NCBI GenBank assembly: GCA_022572285.1
Contig: JACZWF010000004.1
Span: 1 to 17,648 of the forward strand
Length of the DNA: 17,648 nt
Source of the DNA: Nitrososphaerota archaeon
GTDB taxonomy: Archaea; Thermoproteota; Nitrososphaeria; Nitrososphaerales; UBA57
Reading direction: 5' to 3'
This document shows, piece after piece, positions 1 through 8,271 of this stretch. The first letter of the stretch is position 1; the number at the start of each line of letters is the position of its first letter. Below the pieces are notes generated by a model. That model searched no databases. It was not told the origin of the DNA and was given only the letters and a program-made list of their open reading frames with translations. Both the position numbers and the translations under genes were made by a program.

Positions 1-2151
1 AGTGGGCAAATCATCCTAAGGGGTCAATCTCTGCTTCTCGTAATATCGGGTGTCTGGAACGAGGACAGCATCTGGTTATCTTCACTGGTCACCAACATTG
101 GTTCAACAGGAACCGGTCTAACAAGCGTAACCAGTCTTTTAGACTTCTCCAGTTTCATTAATCTCGGTCCCGCGGAGGGGCGCTACGACACCCTCACTGA
201 TTCCTTCCAGGTCGGTGTAGCAGGAACATGGTTTGGAATCGGAAGTAGCAGCCCCCCGACCTCATTTGATGTAGTCGATGTCACTGAGGCGCGTACGATC
301 GCGCAGGTCGGGGGTTTCCGCGCTAGGACTCAGGCAAGTGAAGATGTGGCATTAGTCTCAAAGAGGAATTTGGGCTTTCTAGCCCCCGGTGAACAGAACG
401 TAGACATACTGTACTGGAGCGTAGGAAGTTCTCGGCTTTCAGCCAGGGAGGCAGTTCTAGACATGAGAGATGGAATCGCCATTACGATTCTCCCACTTGA
501 ACTCCCTGACACTCCGATCCCCGTCGCCAGTTTAATATATCGTAATACTGTGGAGTTCAAGAACGTCTCCTTCCCGTCGACAGATTTTCAACTGAGCGTG
601 GACCCAAAAGATTCTCTAATATTATCAATCGGAACCAAATTAGATGGCAACATAATCTACAGAGCTCCAGATAGAGCAAGCTCGGGCTTTGAAGACTCTA
701 ACTTCTGGCAAGAGCTTTCTGAAAGCGATTCTGGCCTTGTCTACAGTTCGGCAAGTCATCTCACAGCGGAACGTGGCCGAGTCGGTCGTCTCTGGGCAGT
801 CGTTCCAGAAGAAGGCACTGCAAACGTCTCTCTCACTTCTCAGTCACTGGTCTTGTCAGGCATATTTCAATCCGCATTGAACTTTTCGTACCGGACGACG
901 TACTCAGTGGGAACCGTAGCTTCTGCCGAGTTTCGTCTTAATCTAGATTATGATGGCGATGGAACTGTCGATGAGAGATTGATCTTCCCAGTCGAAGGAT
1001 TGAACCATACCGAATCCACGATCTACGGGATACTATCTACCGATGACGTATGGAATGAGATGTACGTTGAACTTGGGAGAGAGTTATCATTTGATGGCAT
1101 GAGGGTCTGGATGGACGTCCAAGTCAATGTCACACTAGGTTCGGTCCAACTAAGCGTTGACGACGTCTATCTGGAATTGCACGGTGACGCTTCTAGAGTC
1201 TTGATTGCAAGTGCTTCGGGAACTGAGATAACAATTAGACGAATAGGGACAGGGCTAATTTCCGATGTTGTGGGCGACATAGAAATAGCGTTTCAATCTG
1301 TTACTCATCAAATATTCTCAGGTGGTGCTGAAGCTAGGTTCCAGACTGATTTTGTTACCCCTGAGGTAGAACTCCCCGAACCGACCATCTTTCATGAAAT
1401 AAGAACTGAGCCGTACTACGCCTTTATTCATGCCTCTCGTCCTTCGAGTATAGAGCTCATTACAGTGAATGATCATCCCATACCGACGGGTGACGCCATT
1501 CGACTATCTGGTCTAGTTGTCCTTGAAAGGGCGGCCCTTAACCCGTCATCTAACGCGATGAAACTGGAGTATATCTTTGGTAGACTCAAGGTAGAGGCTC
1601 TAGACGTCATTGGGAAAGGTGCATCGGACTTGATAATCATTGCAAGCGATGGTTTTGGGAGATTCATTGTAATGGGTAAGACAGGCGGCGATGGCGAAGA
1701 AACCCTTCACCTCGCTCCATCAACATATCAGGTCGAGCTATTCTACCACAACGAAAGTTTGGGTTCTCAAAGGGTTGTAATCGATTCCGATGTGAACCTA
1801 CGCGCTGAAGTCTCTGTCTACAATGTTAGGTTAAGAGTTATTGACAGATTCAGACTCCCTGTCGAAAACGCAACAATTTCCGTCCTTATTTCCAATTCTT
1901 CTATAGGAGAGGCGTTGACAGGCGCTAATGGCATTGCAATCTTTAACTTGATCGGTCAGAAAGAATATAGAGTTATTGTCGAGCATTCGGGAGAACTGAT
2001 TTATGACTCTGATCTCCAAGTCAATCTCTATGGTTCAACTTTGGATTTGGAGACGCAAATAATTCCACCATGGACTTTGCCCGTGGTAGGCATCCTTCTT
2101 GTTTTGCCTGTTATAGCAATAATCGTTTATGGTCGGAGTCGAGGACGTTGA
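1..2151 (+). CDS. Secreted membrane-anchored surface protein, 5' end outside the window
   Basis: The frame is open from base 1, so the gene begins before the window; the GTG at 346 is only an internal codon. The visible part is 716 residues. At about residues 229-391 there is a beta-rich stretch (FEDSNFW at its start, SVDDVYLEL at its end) that looks like a jelly-roll, carbohydrate-binding-like module. It contains DYDGDGTVDE (946-975), an acidic loop of the calcium-binding type. Residues about 606-680 resemble a carboxypeptidase-regulatory-like beta sandwich. A hydrophobic helix follows (about 692-710), ending in RSRGR, a typical stop-transfer, so the body lies outside the cell. Eight N-X-S/T sequons are visible. 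The stop overlaps the TTG start of the next gene. The surface location is well supported. The jelly-roll assignment is by pattern only, and the ligand is unknown. Confidence 0.8.
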   Translation, partial: SGQIILRGQSLLLVISGVWNEDSIWLSSLVTNIGSTGTGLTSVTSLLDFSSFINLGPAEGRYDTLTDSFQVGVAGTWFGIGSSSPPTSFDVVDVTEARTIAQVGGFRARTQASEDVALVSKRNLGFLAPGEQNVDILYWSVGSSRLSAREAVLDMRDGIAITILPLELPDTPIPVASLIYRNTVEFKNVSFPSTDFQLSVDPKDSLILSIGTKLDGNIIYRAPDRASSGFEDSNFWQELSESDSGLVYSSASHLTAERGRVGRLWAVVPEEGTANVSLTSQSLVLSGIFQSALNFSYRTTYSVGTVASAEFRLNLDYDGDGTVDERLIFPVEGLNHTESTIYGILSTDDVWNEMYVELGRELSFDGMRVWMDVQVNVTLGSVQLSVDDVYLELHGDASRVLIASASGTEITIRRIGTGLISDVVGDIEIAFQSVTHQIFSGGAEARFQTDFVTPEVELPEPTIFHEIRTEPYYAFIHASRPSSIELITVNDHPIPTGDAIRLSGLVVLERAALNPSSNAMKLEYIFGRLKVEALDVIGKGASDLIIIASDGFGRFIVMGKTGGDGEETLHLAPSTYQVELFYHNESLGSQRVVIDSDVNLRAEVSVYNVRLRVIDRFRLPVENATISVLISNSSIGEALTGANGIAIFNLIGQKEYRVIVEHSGELIYDSDLQVNLYGSTLDLETQIIPPWTLPVVGILLVLPVIAIIVYGRSRGR

Positions 2152-3614
2152 GTGGCTTAGCGAAGGTTCTTCCTCTGATGCTGCTACTGTTCATCGTGCC
2201 TATTATTCCTATTTTTGCCCAGTTTCCCCCTCAGGAACAATTCAGAACTATCATAATACCAGCCGCAGCCGATAGCTTTGTAGATCCTAAACTTCCATCA
2301 TTGAATTATGGTGCATCCCAGGAACTGAAAGTTGGACTTGATAGAGCTGGCGTTGCAAAGACCGCATACCTAAGGTTCAATGTATCGGCATTCGAGCTGG
2401 ATAGCTTTTTAGGTGCCACACTTAATGTTCACCTCAAAAGCAAGAGTGAATCCGTGACATCAGTAGTTGCGGTAATACAAGTAAGCGCAGGTTGGGATGA
2501 GCTACGCATCAACTCTTTGAATGCGCCTATAGTTAGTTTGAACGCGTCTGGGTCAATTAATGATACGGTCGCTTTTGTTAATCGATGGCACTCTTGGGAC
2601 ATCTCCTCAATTCTATCGAATATATCTGACACTGGGGCTGAATTAAGTTTCGCCATGAGGTTGTTAAATGGTCCCGGAGAAAACACCTTCTCCAGCAAGG
2701 ACTCTAAGTTCGTCCCGTTTATCGAGATAAGAACAGTGGCGGATGTCAATGATCTCCAACCACCATTCTTTGGCAATATTCGACTCGAACCTAACGAACC
2801 GACAGTTGAAGACATAATTGAGATCTTTGCGGAGGTTTCTGATGGAGGATCTGGTGTTGAGAGAGTTACCTTGAACTACATCCGAGCCGAAGAGACTAAC
2901 TGGGTCTTGACCGATATGGAAGGTATTGCGGCCGGACTCTACTATAGTGCCCTTCCTCGTCAACCCAGTAACAGTACGTTTTTCTTCTTCATCGAGGCCC
3001 GAGATTTCGCCGGGAATTCAATTTCCAGTGCCGTGATCTCTTTCAACGTTACGAGGCCCGCATACTATAGGCAAATCCAGGTCGAGCTGAACCAGACAAG
3101 GCAGTTCTACGAAAGTCAATTGGCTAATCAAACGCTAGATTTCGAGGAAAGGTTGAATTCCACGATACTCTCATTCCAGAACGAGATTGGCCTGCTCCAG
3201 AATGAGATGGATTTGTTAGCGAGAGATCTAGAGGAACTTCTCTTCGATTATGAGATTCTTCTACTCGACCAGACTCGACTGGGAAGTGATTCGAGAAACT
3301 TAGAATCTAGCTATGCACAGGTCCTCGCGTTGTACAACGAGTTGAAAGACCAATACAGCGAGATAGAGCTGGCGTATCAAGGTCAGAGAAATATTGGGGA
3401 TGGATTGAGGGCAAGCCTAGATGAGATCCGAAAGAACTATTCTGTGCTTTCTCTCGAGTATGAGAACTCTCTGGCAAGACTGGATATTTCAGATCAACGT
3501 GCGGGCCAAAACTATCTTCTCGCGATCGGTGCCAGCGCCGGATTCGGCTTATTAGCTCTTACCGCATTCTCGCTCTGGTACTTTGGTCGCCGGTCGGCTC
3601 ATCAGACGGGCTAA
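2148..3614 (+). CDS. Surface protein with DNRLRE-like domain, Ig-like domain, coiled-coil stalk and C-terminal anchor
   Basis: I chose the TTG at 2148, which overlaps the previous stop as TTGA. It places a clean signal peptide at the N-terminus (LPLMLLLFIVPIIPIFAQ), while the upstream in-frame extension would add 26 residues coded inside the previous gene. The product is 488 residues. Residues about 30-190 resemble the DNRLRE beta-sandwich (ADSFVDPKLPSLNYG, then AYLRFNVSA, ending in SKDSKFVPFIEI). Residues about 207-300 look Ig-like (EVSDGGSGVERVTLNY). Residues about 304-452 are strongly heptad-like, rich in E, L, Q and N, and should form a coiled-coil stalk. A transmembrane helix (about 455-478) and a short basic tail follow. 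Ten N-X-S/T sequons are present. The likely role is a structural or adhesive surface protein held off the membrane; this is inferred from architecture, and the partner is unknown. Confidence 0.8.
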   Translation: MSGLAKVLPLMLLLFIVPIIPIFAQFPPQEQFRTIIIPAAADSFVDPKLPSLNYGASQELKVGLDRAGVAKTAYLRFNVSAFELDSFLGATLNVHLKSKSESVTSVVAVIQVSAGWDELRINSLNAPIVSLNASGSINDTVAFVNRWHSWDISSILSNISDTGAELSFAMRLLNGPGENTFSSKDSKFVPFIEIRTVADVNDLQPPFFGNIRLEPNEPTVEDIIEIFAEVSDGGSGVERVTLNYIRAEETNWVLTDMEGIAAGLYYSALPRQPSNSTFFFFIEARDFAGNSISSAVISFNVTRPAYYRQIQVELNQTRQFYESQLANQTLDFEERLNSTILSFQNEIGLLQNEMDLLARDLEELLFDYEILLLDQTRLGSDSRNLESSYAQVLALYNELKDQYSEIELAYQGQRNIGDGLRASLDEIRKNYSVLSLEYENSLARLDISDQRAGQNYLLAIGASAGFGLLALTAFSLWYFGRRSAHQTG

Positions 3615-3634
3615 TGACCTAGAAAACACTTCAA

Positions 3635-4378
3635 GTGAATCTAGAACTGGCTACAATATTGGAAGAGCGAGTCAAACTCTGGAGGTCAATGGGCCGACGT
3701 GCAAGAGAGCTTGGGATTGCGTTGTTGGGGCTGAGCATCCCGATGTATGCGCTGGCCTTTCTAACGGCTTCCCTCCTCTTCGAAATTACAGCCGTCCTCT
3801 CACTCTTCCTCGGAATTGTCTTTGTATTTACCGGAATAGAGTCTCATGTGAGGTTACGTCCGGCAAATCTCATGGCAAAGTCTCCACTGATAACTATCAA
3901 AGAAATGTTAGAAAAGGAAGGTCATGGGGGCAACATTGAGTACAGATACGATAAAGAGGGTAAACCTAACGCTCAAATCATAGATGGAGGCTCTGATGGT
4001 TACTCAATTTACCCTCCTGGGAATGAATTAATGGGACTCTATGAAGAAGATCTTGGAGATCTCAAGGATAGGGGAATCGAGTATGTTGCAGATTGGATAC
4101 CTCGGGTTCTCGTTGAGTCTTTAAGACTAGCTGAGAAGATAGATATCTCCTACCAGGATAAGGATACAGTTAGAGTACCAATCCAAAAACCATCATTCGA
4201 GATGCTATGTCTTTCTCAAGATCTTAAGCAAGGTATCTGTGATCGCGTTGGGTGTCAAGTGCAAGGTTCGATTGGACAGGCGATTTCTAAAAGTACTGGA
4301 AGGAGGGTCTCTTTTGAAGGCTGCCTTTACGATGTTAATACGCAGACTTCAACTTCGACCTATAAGTTAAGTGCCTAA
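3635..4378 (+). CDS. Two-helix membrane protein with cysteine-containing soluble domain, function unknown
   Basis: GTG at 3635 is the first possible start after the in-frame stop at 3620. The product has 247 residues. A basic N-terminal helix (about 1-25) leads into two transmembrane segments (about 26-45 and 48-67), and a soluble domain of about 170 residues follows. The soluble part has four cysteines, C192, C202, C207 and C230, around a segment GQAISKSTGRRVSFEGC. The order of elements (two helices, then YPPGNELMGLYEE, then VLVESLRLAEKIDI, then the GQAISKSTG-RRV segment) recalls a group of haloarchaeal two-helix proteins that I remember as DUF7982; I could not check that. It overlaps the next gene by 8 bases, which suggests co-translation with that membrane protein. 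The function is not known. The cysteines could bind metal or form disulfides, but the predicted topology could place the domain in the cytoplasm. Confidence 0.72.
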   Translation: MNLELATILEERVKLWRSMGRRARELGIALLGLSIPMYALAFLTASLLFEITAVLSLFLGIVFVFTGIESHVRLRPANLMAKSPLITIKEMLEKEGHGGNIEYRYDKEGKPNAQIIDGGSDGYSIYPPGNELMGLYEEDLGDLKDRGIEYVADWIPRVLVESLRLAEKIDISYQDKDTVRVPIQKPSFEMLCLSQDLKQGICDRVGCQVQGSIGQAISKSTGRRVSFEGCLYDVNTQTSTSTYKLSA

Positions 4379-5831
4379 ACCATATATGAGAAAAAGCACT
4401 TTCGTTCTGACTCTTGTTCCTCTATTTACTCTAGTCTATATCTTCTATCAGACGCAAATTCTAATATTTGTCTCCGCACTGCTTACTGACCTACCTAGAC
4501 TAATCCTAGCCTTTGGGTTAGGCATTCTCGTACTGGCAAGAACGATAAGAACTAGGGTCACATTGAAGGAATTGAGTGCTGGCTCAATTCCCAGTTACAC
4601 TTATGGAGCTGCCCTTTTTGGGCTCGCGTATTCCCTCTATGTCTGGAGTTCATATGGAGGGCCTGAATTGCTTTTGCGATGGTTCTCTCTGGTCACTTTC
4701 GTTTCTGCTTATGTTGTAAGTGTTTATGGAAAGAGGGTGGGTCAGCACATGATTCCAATTCTTCTTTCACTCGCTCCAGTCTTCGCACTCCCCTTGCCGA
4801 TGTTCTTGCTTGGGTATTCTATCTTGTCTGTATCCCTGATACGCTCGTTCTTACCTGCCAAGAAGGAAGTTCCCTGCAGTTACCATCCGGGTCTGAACCT
4901 AGGTTCATGTCCCTATTGTGGTTGGGTAGGCCAAAGACAAATCCCGCAACTGCGATGGCGTCAAAAGAAAAGTCTCGCTGGGATTGGGATCATTGGATTA
5001 CTAACCGTTTCAGCTTTAGTGATAAGTTTCCCTTTGATAGCTCTCAATTCCGGAGTACCGATGGTTGCAACCTATAGATATAACGGAGTTATTTGGAGAC
5101 CCCTCATCGAAGCGTCAGAGATTGAAGGAGCGGTCGTAGATTCTAGTTTCACCCCTGAAGGGGTCGAGCCTCCCATCGTTGACTTACCGGAGAGCTGGAT
5201 TCTCCTTCAATCAGACGAGGTATCCCTAGAAGCATTTTCTGGGATCCGGGAGAGCTATCGGGTCGGTAATTCATCGATTGAGGTATTACTTCTTCAGGGG
5301 GTCATCCCTCACCTGGCGGCGGATGGTGATTTGGTTTACGGGACATTGAGATTCTTCGTCTACCTAACACCAAAGGGAAATGAAAAAGAAGGATTGAGTG
5401 GGCAGGACCAGTTAATCGCATACGCCGAGAGTATTGACGATAGTCTAGGATTTTTTCCATACCTCACAGAATCCCTTTTTCTCATTTCGAGCACATTAGT
5501 GTTCGCAATACCCCTGTTCCCTCCAGTTCTGGGCATTGGTGCCCTTCTTGGCTCTGCAATTTTCGTCAAAAGATCTGACTCGATCTCTGAAAATAGGTTA
5601 CTCAAGATTAGCGCGTTGCCGAAGAATCTACAGCCGTTAGCTTTCTCGGCCTCTTCTTCAATCAAGAAAAGAACAGGGAAGGATATTCATGATCGAGCTA
5701 CTGGACTCGGTTATGCTGGTGGAATTGATGAATTTATCCAGGATATGCAAGTTCTGGCGGAGTATAAATTCATAATTTCTAGAGAGATAGTTCAGGGAGG
5801 AAAAACTCGCTCCATCTGGTGTAGAATCTGA
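4371..5831 (+). CDS. Polytopic membrane protein with zinc-finger-like loop, extracellular domain and C-terminal winged-helix-like tail
   Basis: The start is GTG 4371 (486 residues) or ATG 4386 (481 residues); neither has a clear ribosome binding site. About five hydrophobic helices occupy residues 8-160. A loop then carries C169-x2-H172-P-x6-C180-x2-C183-G, the spacing seen in small B-box-like zinc fingers. Another helix (about 200-222) precedes a domain of about 135 residues (to about 362) predicted outside, then one or two helices (about 368-400). The tail (about 410-486) is soluble and could be a winged helix. The fourth and fifth helices (KRVGQHMIPILL, FALPLPMFLL) resemble the N-terminal half of exosortases. 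The exosortase Cys/Arg/His catalytic set is not recognisable, so I do not call it one. The position inside a surface-glycan cluster suggests a role in envelope assembly or its sensing; this is inference. Confidence 0.72.
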   Translation: MPKPYMRKSTFVLTLVPLFTLVYIFYQTQILIFVSALLTDLPRLILAFGLGILVLARTIRTRVTLKELSAGSIPSYTYGAALFGLAYSLYVWSSYGGPELLLRWFSLVTFVSAYVVSVYGKRVGQHMIPILLSLAPVFALPLPMFLLGYSILSVSLIRSFLPAKKEVPCSYHPGLNLGSCPYCGWVGQRQIPQLRWRQKKSLAGIGIIGLLTVSALVISFPLIALNSGVPMVATYRYNGVIWRPLIEASEIEGAVVDSSFTPEGVEPPIVDLPESWILLQSDEVSLEAFSGIRESYRVGNSSIEVLLLQGVIPHLAADGDLVYGTLRFFVYLTPKGNEKEGLSGQDQLIAYAESIDDSLGFFPYLTESLFLISSTLVFAIPLFPPVLGIGALLGSAIFVKRSDSISENRLLKISALPKNLQPLAFSASSSIKKRTGKDIHDRATGLGYAGGIDEFIQDMQVLAEYKFIISREIVQGGKTRSIWCRI

Positions 5832-5833
5832 AG

Positions 5834-7876
5834 TTGCAGAGGCGTGGCATTCTGGTAATGGTAGCATTCCTCCTTTTGGGTGTCATGCCACTAGCGCTAA
5901 CTCCGGCTTTTGCAACAGAGAATGTCGAGCTCGGGAGTAGCATACTGACGGTTCGGGCTGATGTAAGCCTCTCCGAGGAATATGGTCTCTTTAACTCAGT
6001 GGAGCATGGGATGACAATAAACATCTCAGCTTCTTCAAGCCCAGAGGCTGAAGGGATTAGGGAGTTGGGCATCAGGATCCCCCGAGGGATGCCAATTTTG
6101 GAGTTGATTGCCACACCGACTTTCGATTACTCGATTATCTCTCATACTTCAACCAACGAAATACTGATATCATTCCCGAATGAACCCCGAGAGGTATCTG
6201 TTCTTCTCACCACCCGATTTGAGGGTGACACAACATTCCTAAGGAACACAGCCGATATCCCGATAGTCTCAATAGCCATCAACGCAATCCCTACTCTTAC
6301 AACATCGTATATCATATTAATTCCCCGGGACGATGGAACAACGGTAACGAATCTCTCTCGAGGGGAGATGGTTCCGGCAAGAGTTTCAGGAATTGACTAT
6401 CATACCTTTACTAACCCATCTGATAACGTAATTCTCCTATACGAGAGAGTAGATCGCCTCTATGGGGCGTTCTTGTTCCTCGGGGTAATCTTCACGTCCT
6501 CTATCGGAACCACGTACCTTTTGTCGGCCGGCAATAGGTTTCGCAGACTTGTTCGATTTTCAAGGAAGGTTGCTAAACGCTTAACTCCGAATAGCGTCTC
6601 GGGCTCGCTCCTTACAATATACGTCACGATGGCGATTCTCATGCTTGCCCTTAGCCTGACGATCGGGCCTTCCCCCACTCCGAGAGTCTATCTCTCGGCC
6701 ACCAGGGAAACTGCAGAGGAAATCGCCCCTTTCATTATAGCTGCCGGATTTGATTTCATTCCGGCATCAGAAGGACAAAGTTCCTTTGATGTCATGGCAA
6801 GTCTGGGCTCTTATAACGCCGCAATAATCGCAGACTTTACTCCTTCCTACGTGGGAGAACAAGGGCTACCTGGACTTGGATCTCTCGATAAGATATTCAT
6901 AATAACAAATTCCTCAACAGAAGAATTCATAGAGACATCCCAAAGAATCTGGGAGGACTCTGTGATCTTGCTGGAAGATCCCTCTGACCTGACATCTGCT
7001 CTGCAAAGACTTGAACTCGATTCTAACGTCTTCGGATCATCAGTAAGTCAAGGTTTATTCAATGGAGTCGTTGCATTTGTTGGTCTGCTCTCTTTATTGA
7101 TTGCTTTTGTCGCAACGGCCTTTCTGGCAAGTACAATCATAGAGCGAAAGTCTGATAGATCGGCAGTCTACACTATCGCTCAGACAATCGTATTCTCGGT
7201 AATGATTTTCTTCTTTACCCAAATGGTATACATGGCCACCGCGGTTCTCCTTCAGATTCCATTGGGTTTGCATGCGGGTGGAGGAAGTTCTAACTTGACA
7301 GCTGTTGGTCTACTGGGCTTTGGAGGTGGTTCTCGTCCTAGAATGGCGCTCGCAGCATTAGGATTTGTCGTTGGTGTCTTGCTGACTCGTGAGGGTAGGG
7401 TCAAATTTGATGGGAAGGTTGCGCTGGCTCTCGCTCTAGTTGGATCCTTCATGCTGTTGAATCCTCTAAATGGTGGTCTGATCTTTCACCAGTTCTTACT
7501 TACTTTTACGACCTCTTTTACTGCTCAAACTAGCGGTGAGTCAATTAACCAGGTCAAGACATTTATCGGCGGGGCAGGCGATTTTTGGACGAGCTCATTG
7601 ACGACGAGTTACTTCATTCAGAGGGGAGTTCCTTTGCTTTATGCGTCTACCATAGCGATGTCACTGTACACTAGGTTAGAGAGATCTATGGCGACTGTGG
7701 TTCTACTGGGGACAAGCTTCAGTGCATCCTGGGGGTTTATGAGGCTTGCCGACCAGGTCCCTACAAAGGCTCTTGCATCCATCCCGCCTGGATTGATTCT
7801 TGGATTTGCCGTCATACCATTGGTACTTGTGTTAAGTTATGGTGAGGGGTATTTGCGGAGGAAGATCCGGATTTGA
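5834..7876 (+). CDS. Large secreted-domain polytopic membrane protein, function unknown
   Basis: TTG 5834 lies two bases after the previous stop and gives a good signal peptide (VMVAFLLLGVMPLALTPAFA, cut near residue 27); ATG 5858 would shorten it too much. The product is 680 residues. An extracellular beta-rich domain spans about 28-208. A helix (about 210-232), a basic cytoplasmic loop (RFRRLVRFSRKVAKR) and a second helix (about 255-276) follow. Then comes an external alpha/beta segment (about 282-395) with Rossmann-like alternation (YNAAIIADFTP, KIFIITNSS, SVILLEDP). About seven further helices fill 402-670, ending in RRKIRI. It overlaps the next gene as TTGA. I do not recognise the family. 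Its place just before a DUF1616-like protein and an ABC exporter makes an accessory transport or assembly role plausible, but nothing in the sequence proves it. Confidence 0.75.
   Translation: MQRRGILVMVAFLLLGVMPLALTPAFATENVELGSSILTVRADVSLSEEYGLFNSVEHGMTINISASSSPEAEGIRELGIRIPRGMPILELIATPTFDYSIISHTSTNEILISFPNEPREVSVLLTTRFEGDTTFLRNTADIPIVSIAINAIPTLTTSYIILIPRDDGTTVTNLSRGEMVPARVSGIDYHTFTNPSDNVILLYERVDRLYGAFLFLGVIFTSSIGTTYLLSAGNRFRRLVRFSRKVAKRLTPNSVSGSLLTIYVTMAILMLALSLTIGPSPTPRVYLSATRETAEEIAPFIIAAGFDFIPASEGQSSFDVMASLGSYNAAIIADFTPSYVGEQGLPGLGSLDKIFIITNSSTEEFIETSQRIWEDSVILLEDPSDLTSALQRLELDSNVFGSSVSQGLFNGVVAFVGLLSLLIAFVATAFLASTIIERKSDRSAVYTIAQTIVFSVMIFFFTQMVYMATAVLLQIPLGLHAGGGSSNLTAVGLLGFGGGSRPRMALAALGFVVGVLLTREGRVKFDGKVALALALVGSFMLLNPLNGGLIFHQFLLTFTTSFTAQTSGESINQVKTFIGGAGDFWTSSLTTSYFIQRGVPLLYASTIAMSLYTRLERSMATVVLLGTSFSASWGFMRLADQVPTKALASIPPGLILGFAVIPLVLVLSYGEGYLRRKIRI
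7857..7861 (+). promoter_or_regulatory. Ribosome binding site for the DUF1616-like gene
   Basis: GGAGG lies 11 bases before the TTG at 7873, inside the end of the upstream gene. It matches the archaeal anti-Shine-Dalgarno sequence and supports the TTG as the real start rather than a later ATG. Confidence 0.5.
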
Positions 7877-8271
7877 TCGTCACGGGAAATTTCGGAAAAA
7901 TAAATATTGAACATTGGAGATTCTTGTCGTTCGTGATATTGTTGGCTCTATCGACCTCGGTCGTTCTGCTCAGGGCCGGCCTGATCGGATCCATCCAATC
8001 GCTCGAGCTTTTATTTTTCATGTTTGTTCCAGGATATGTAACAAATGTATTTCTCTTCAAGCGAGTCAAGATCATAGATATCTTGTTTCTATCAGTCGGA
8101 ATAAGTCTCGGGTTGTTCATCTCGACTGATTTACTTCTTCCAATCTGGTTAGGAAGTGGAAGTGGACTCCCAGTGGATACTATGAGCAGCCTAACTGTTG
8201 CCCTTGGAACTTCATTAGCCTTATTGGTTGGCAGCATCTCGATGATGAAGCGATTAATCCTAAGAAGTTAA
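7873..8271 (+). CDS. DUF1616-like four-helix membrane protein
   Basis: The product has 132 residues, starts at TTG 7873 (TTGA overlap) and is preceded by GGAGG. It has four hydrophobic helices, at about 16-35, 43-60, 67-90 and 103-124. The segment LELLFFMFVPGYVTNVFLF followed by ILFLSVGISLGLFIS matches the pattern of the DUF1616 membrane region (LPGY motif, then a helix starting with an S-x-G-x-S-x-x-L motif). DUF1616 proteins are usually longer, with a soluble domain after the helices that is absent here, so this is a short member. DUF1616 proteins are often found near glycosyltransferases and surface-polysaccharide genes in archaea, which fits this context, but their biochemical role is not established. 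The stop overlaps the ATG of the ABC ATPase (TAATG). Confidence 0.7.
   Translation: MIVTGNFGKINIEHWRFLSFVILLALSTSVVLLRAGLIGSIQSLELLFFMFVPGYVTNVFLFKRVKIIDILFLSVGISLGLFISTDLLLPIWLGSGSGLPVDTMSSLTVALGTSLALLVGSISMMKRLILRS

Noticed and set aside
946..975. Dockerin repeat
   Set aside because: Only one acidic loop is present; a dockerin needs a pair with helices between them.
2070..2147. N-terminal extension of the second surface protein
   Set aside because: It would be coded inside the membrane helix of the previous gene and would hide a clean signal peptide; the TTG at 2148 fits better.
346..2151. A complete gene starting at GTG 346
   Set aside because: The same frame is open back to base 1 with protein-like composition, so 346 is internal and the gene is cut by the window edge.
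2429..2815. 128-residue reading frame on the - strand
   Set aside because: It lies antisense within the DNRLRE-like protein and shows no domain; another antisense frame overlaps it.
3583..3939. 118-residue reading frame on the + strand
   Set aside because: It overlaps the end of one real gene and the start of another in a different frame, and has no recognisable domain or helix pattern.
4371..5831. Functional exosortase or archaeosortase
   Set aside because: The membrane segments look similar in part, but the catalytic cysteine, arginine and histidine motifs are not recognisable and the cysteines present have zinc-finger spacing.
7812..8237. 141-residue reading frame on the - strand
   Set aside because: It is antisense to the DUF1616-like gene; the residues mirror the hydrophobic codons of the other strand, and no start signal is visible.
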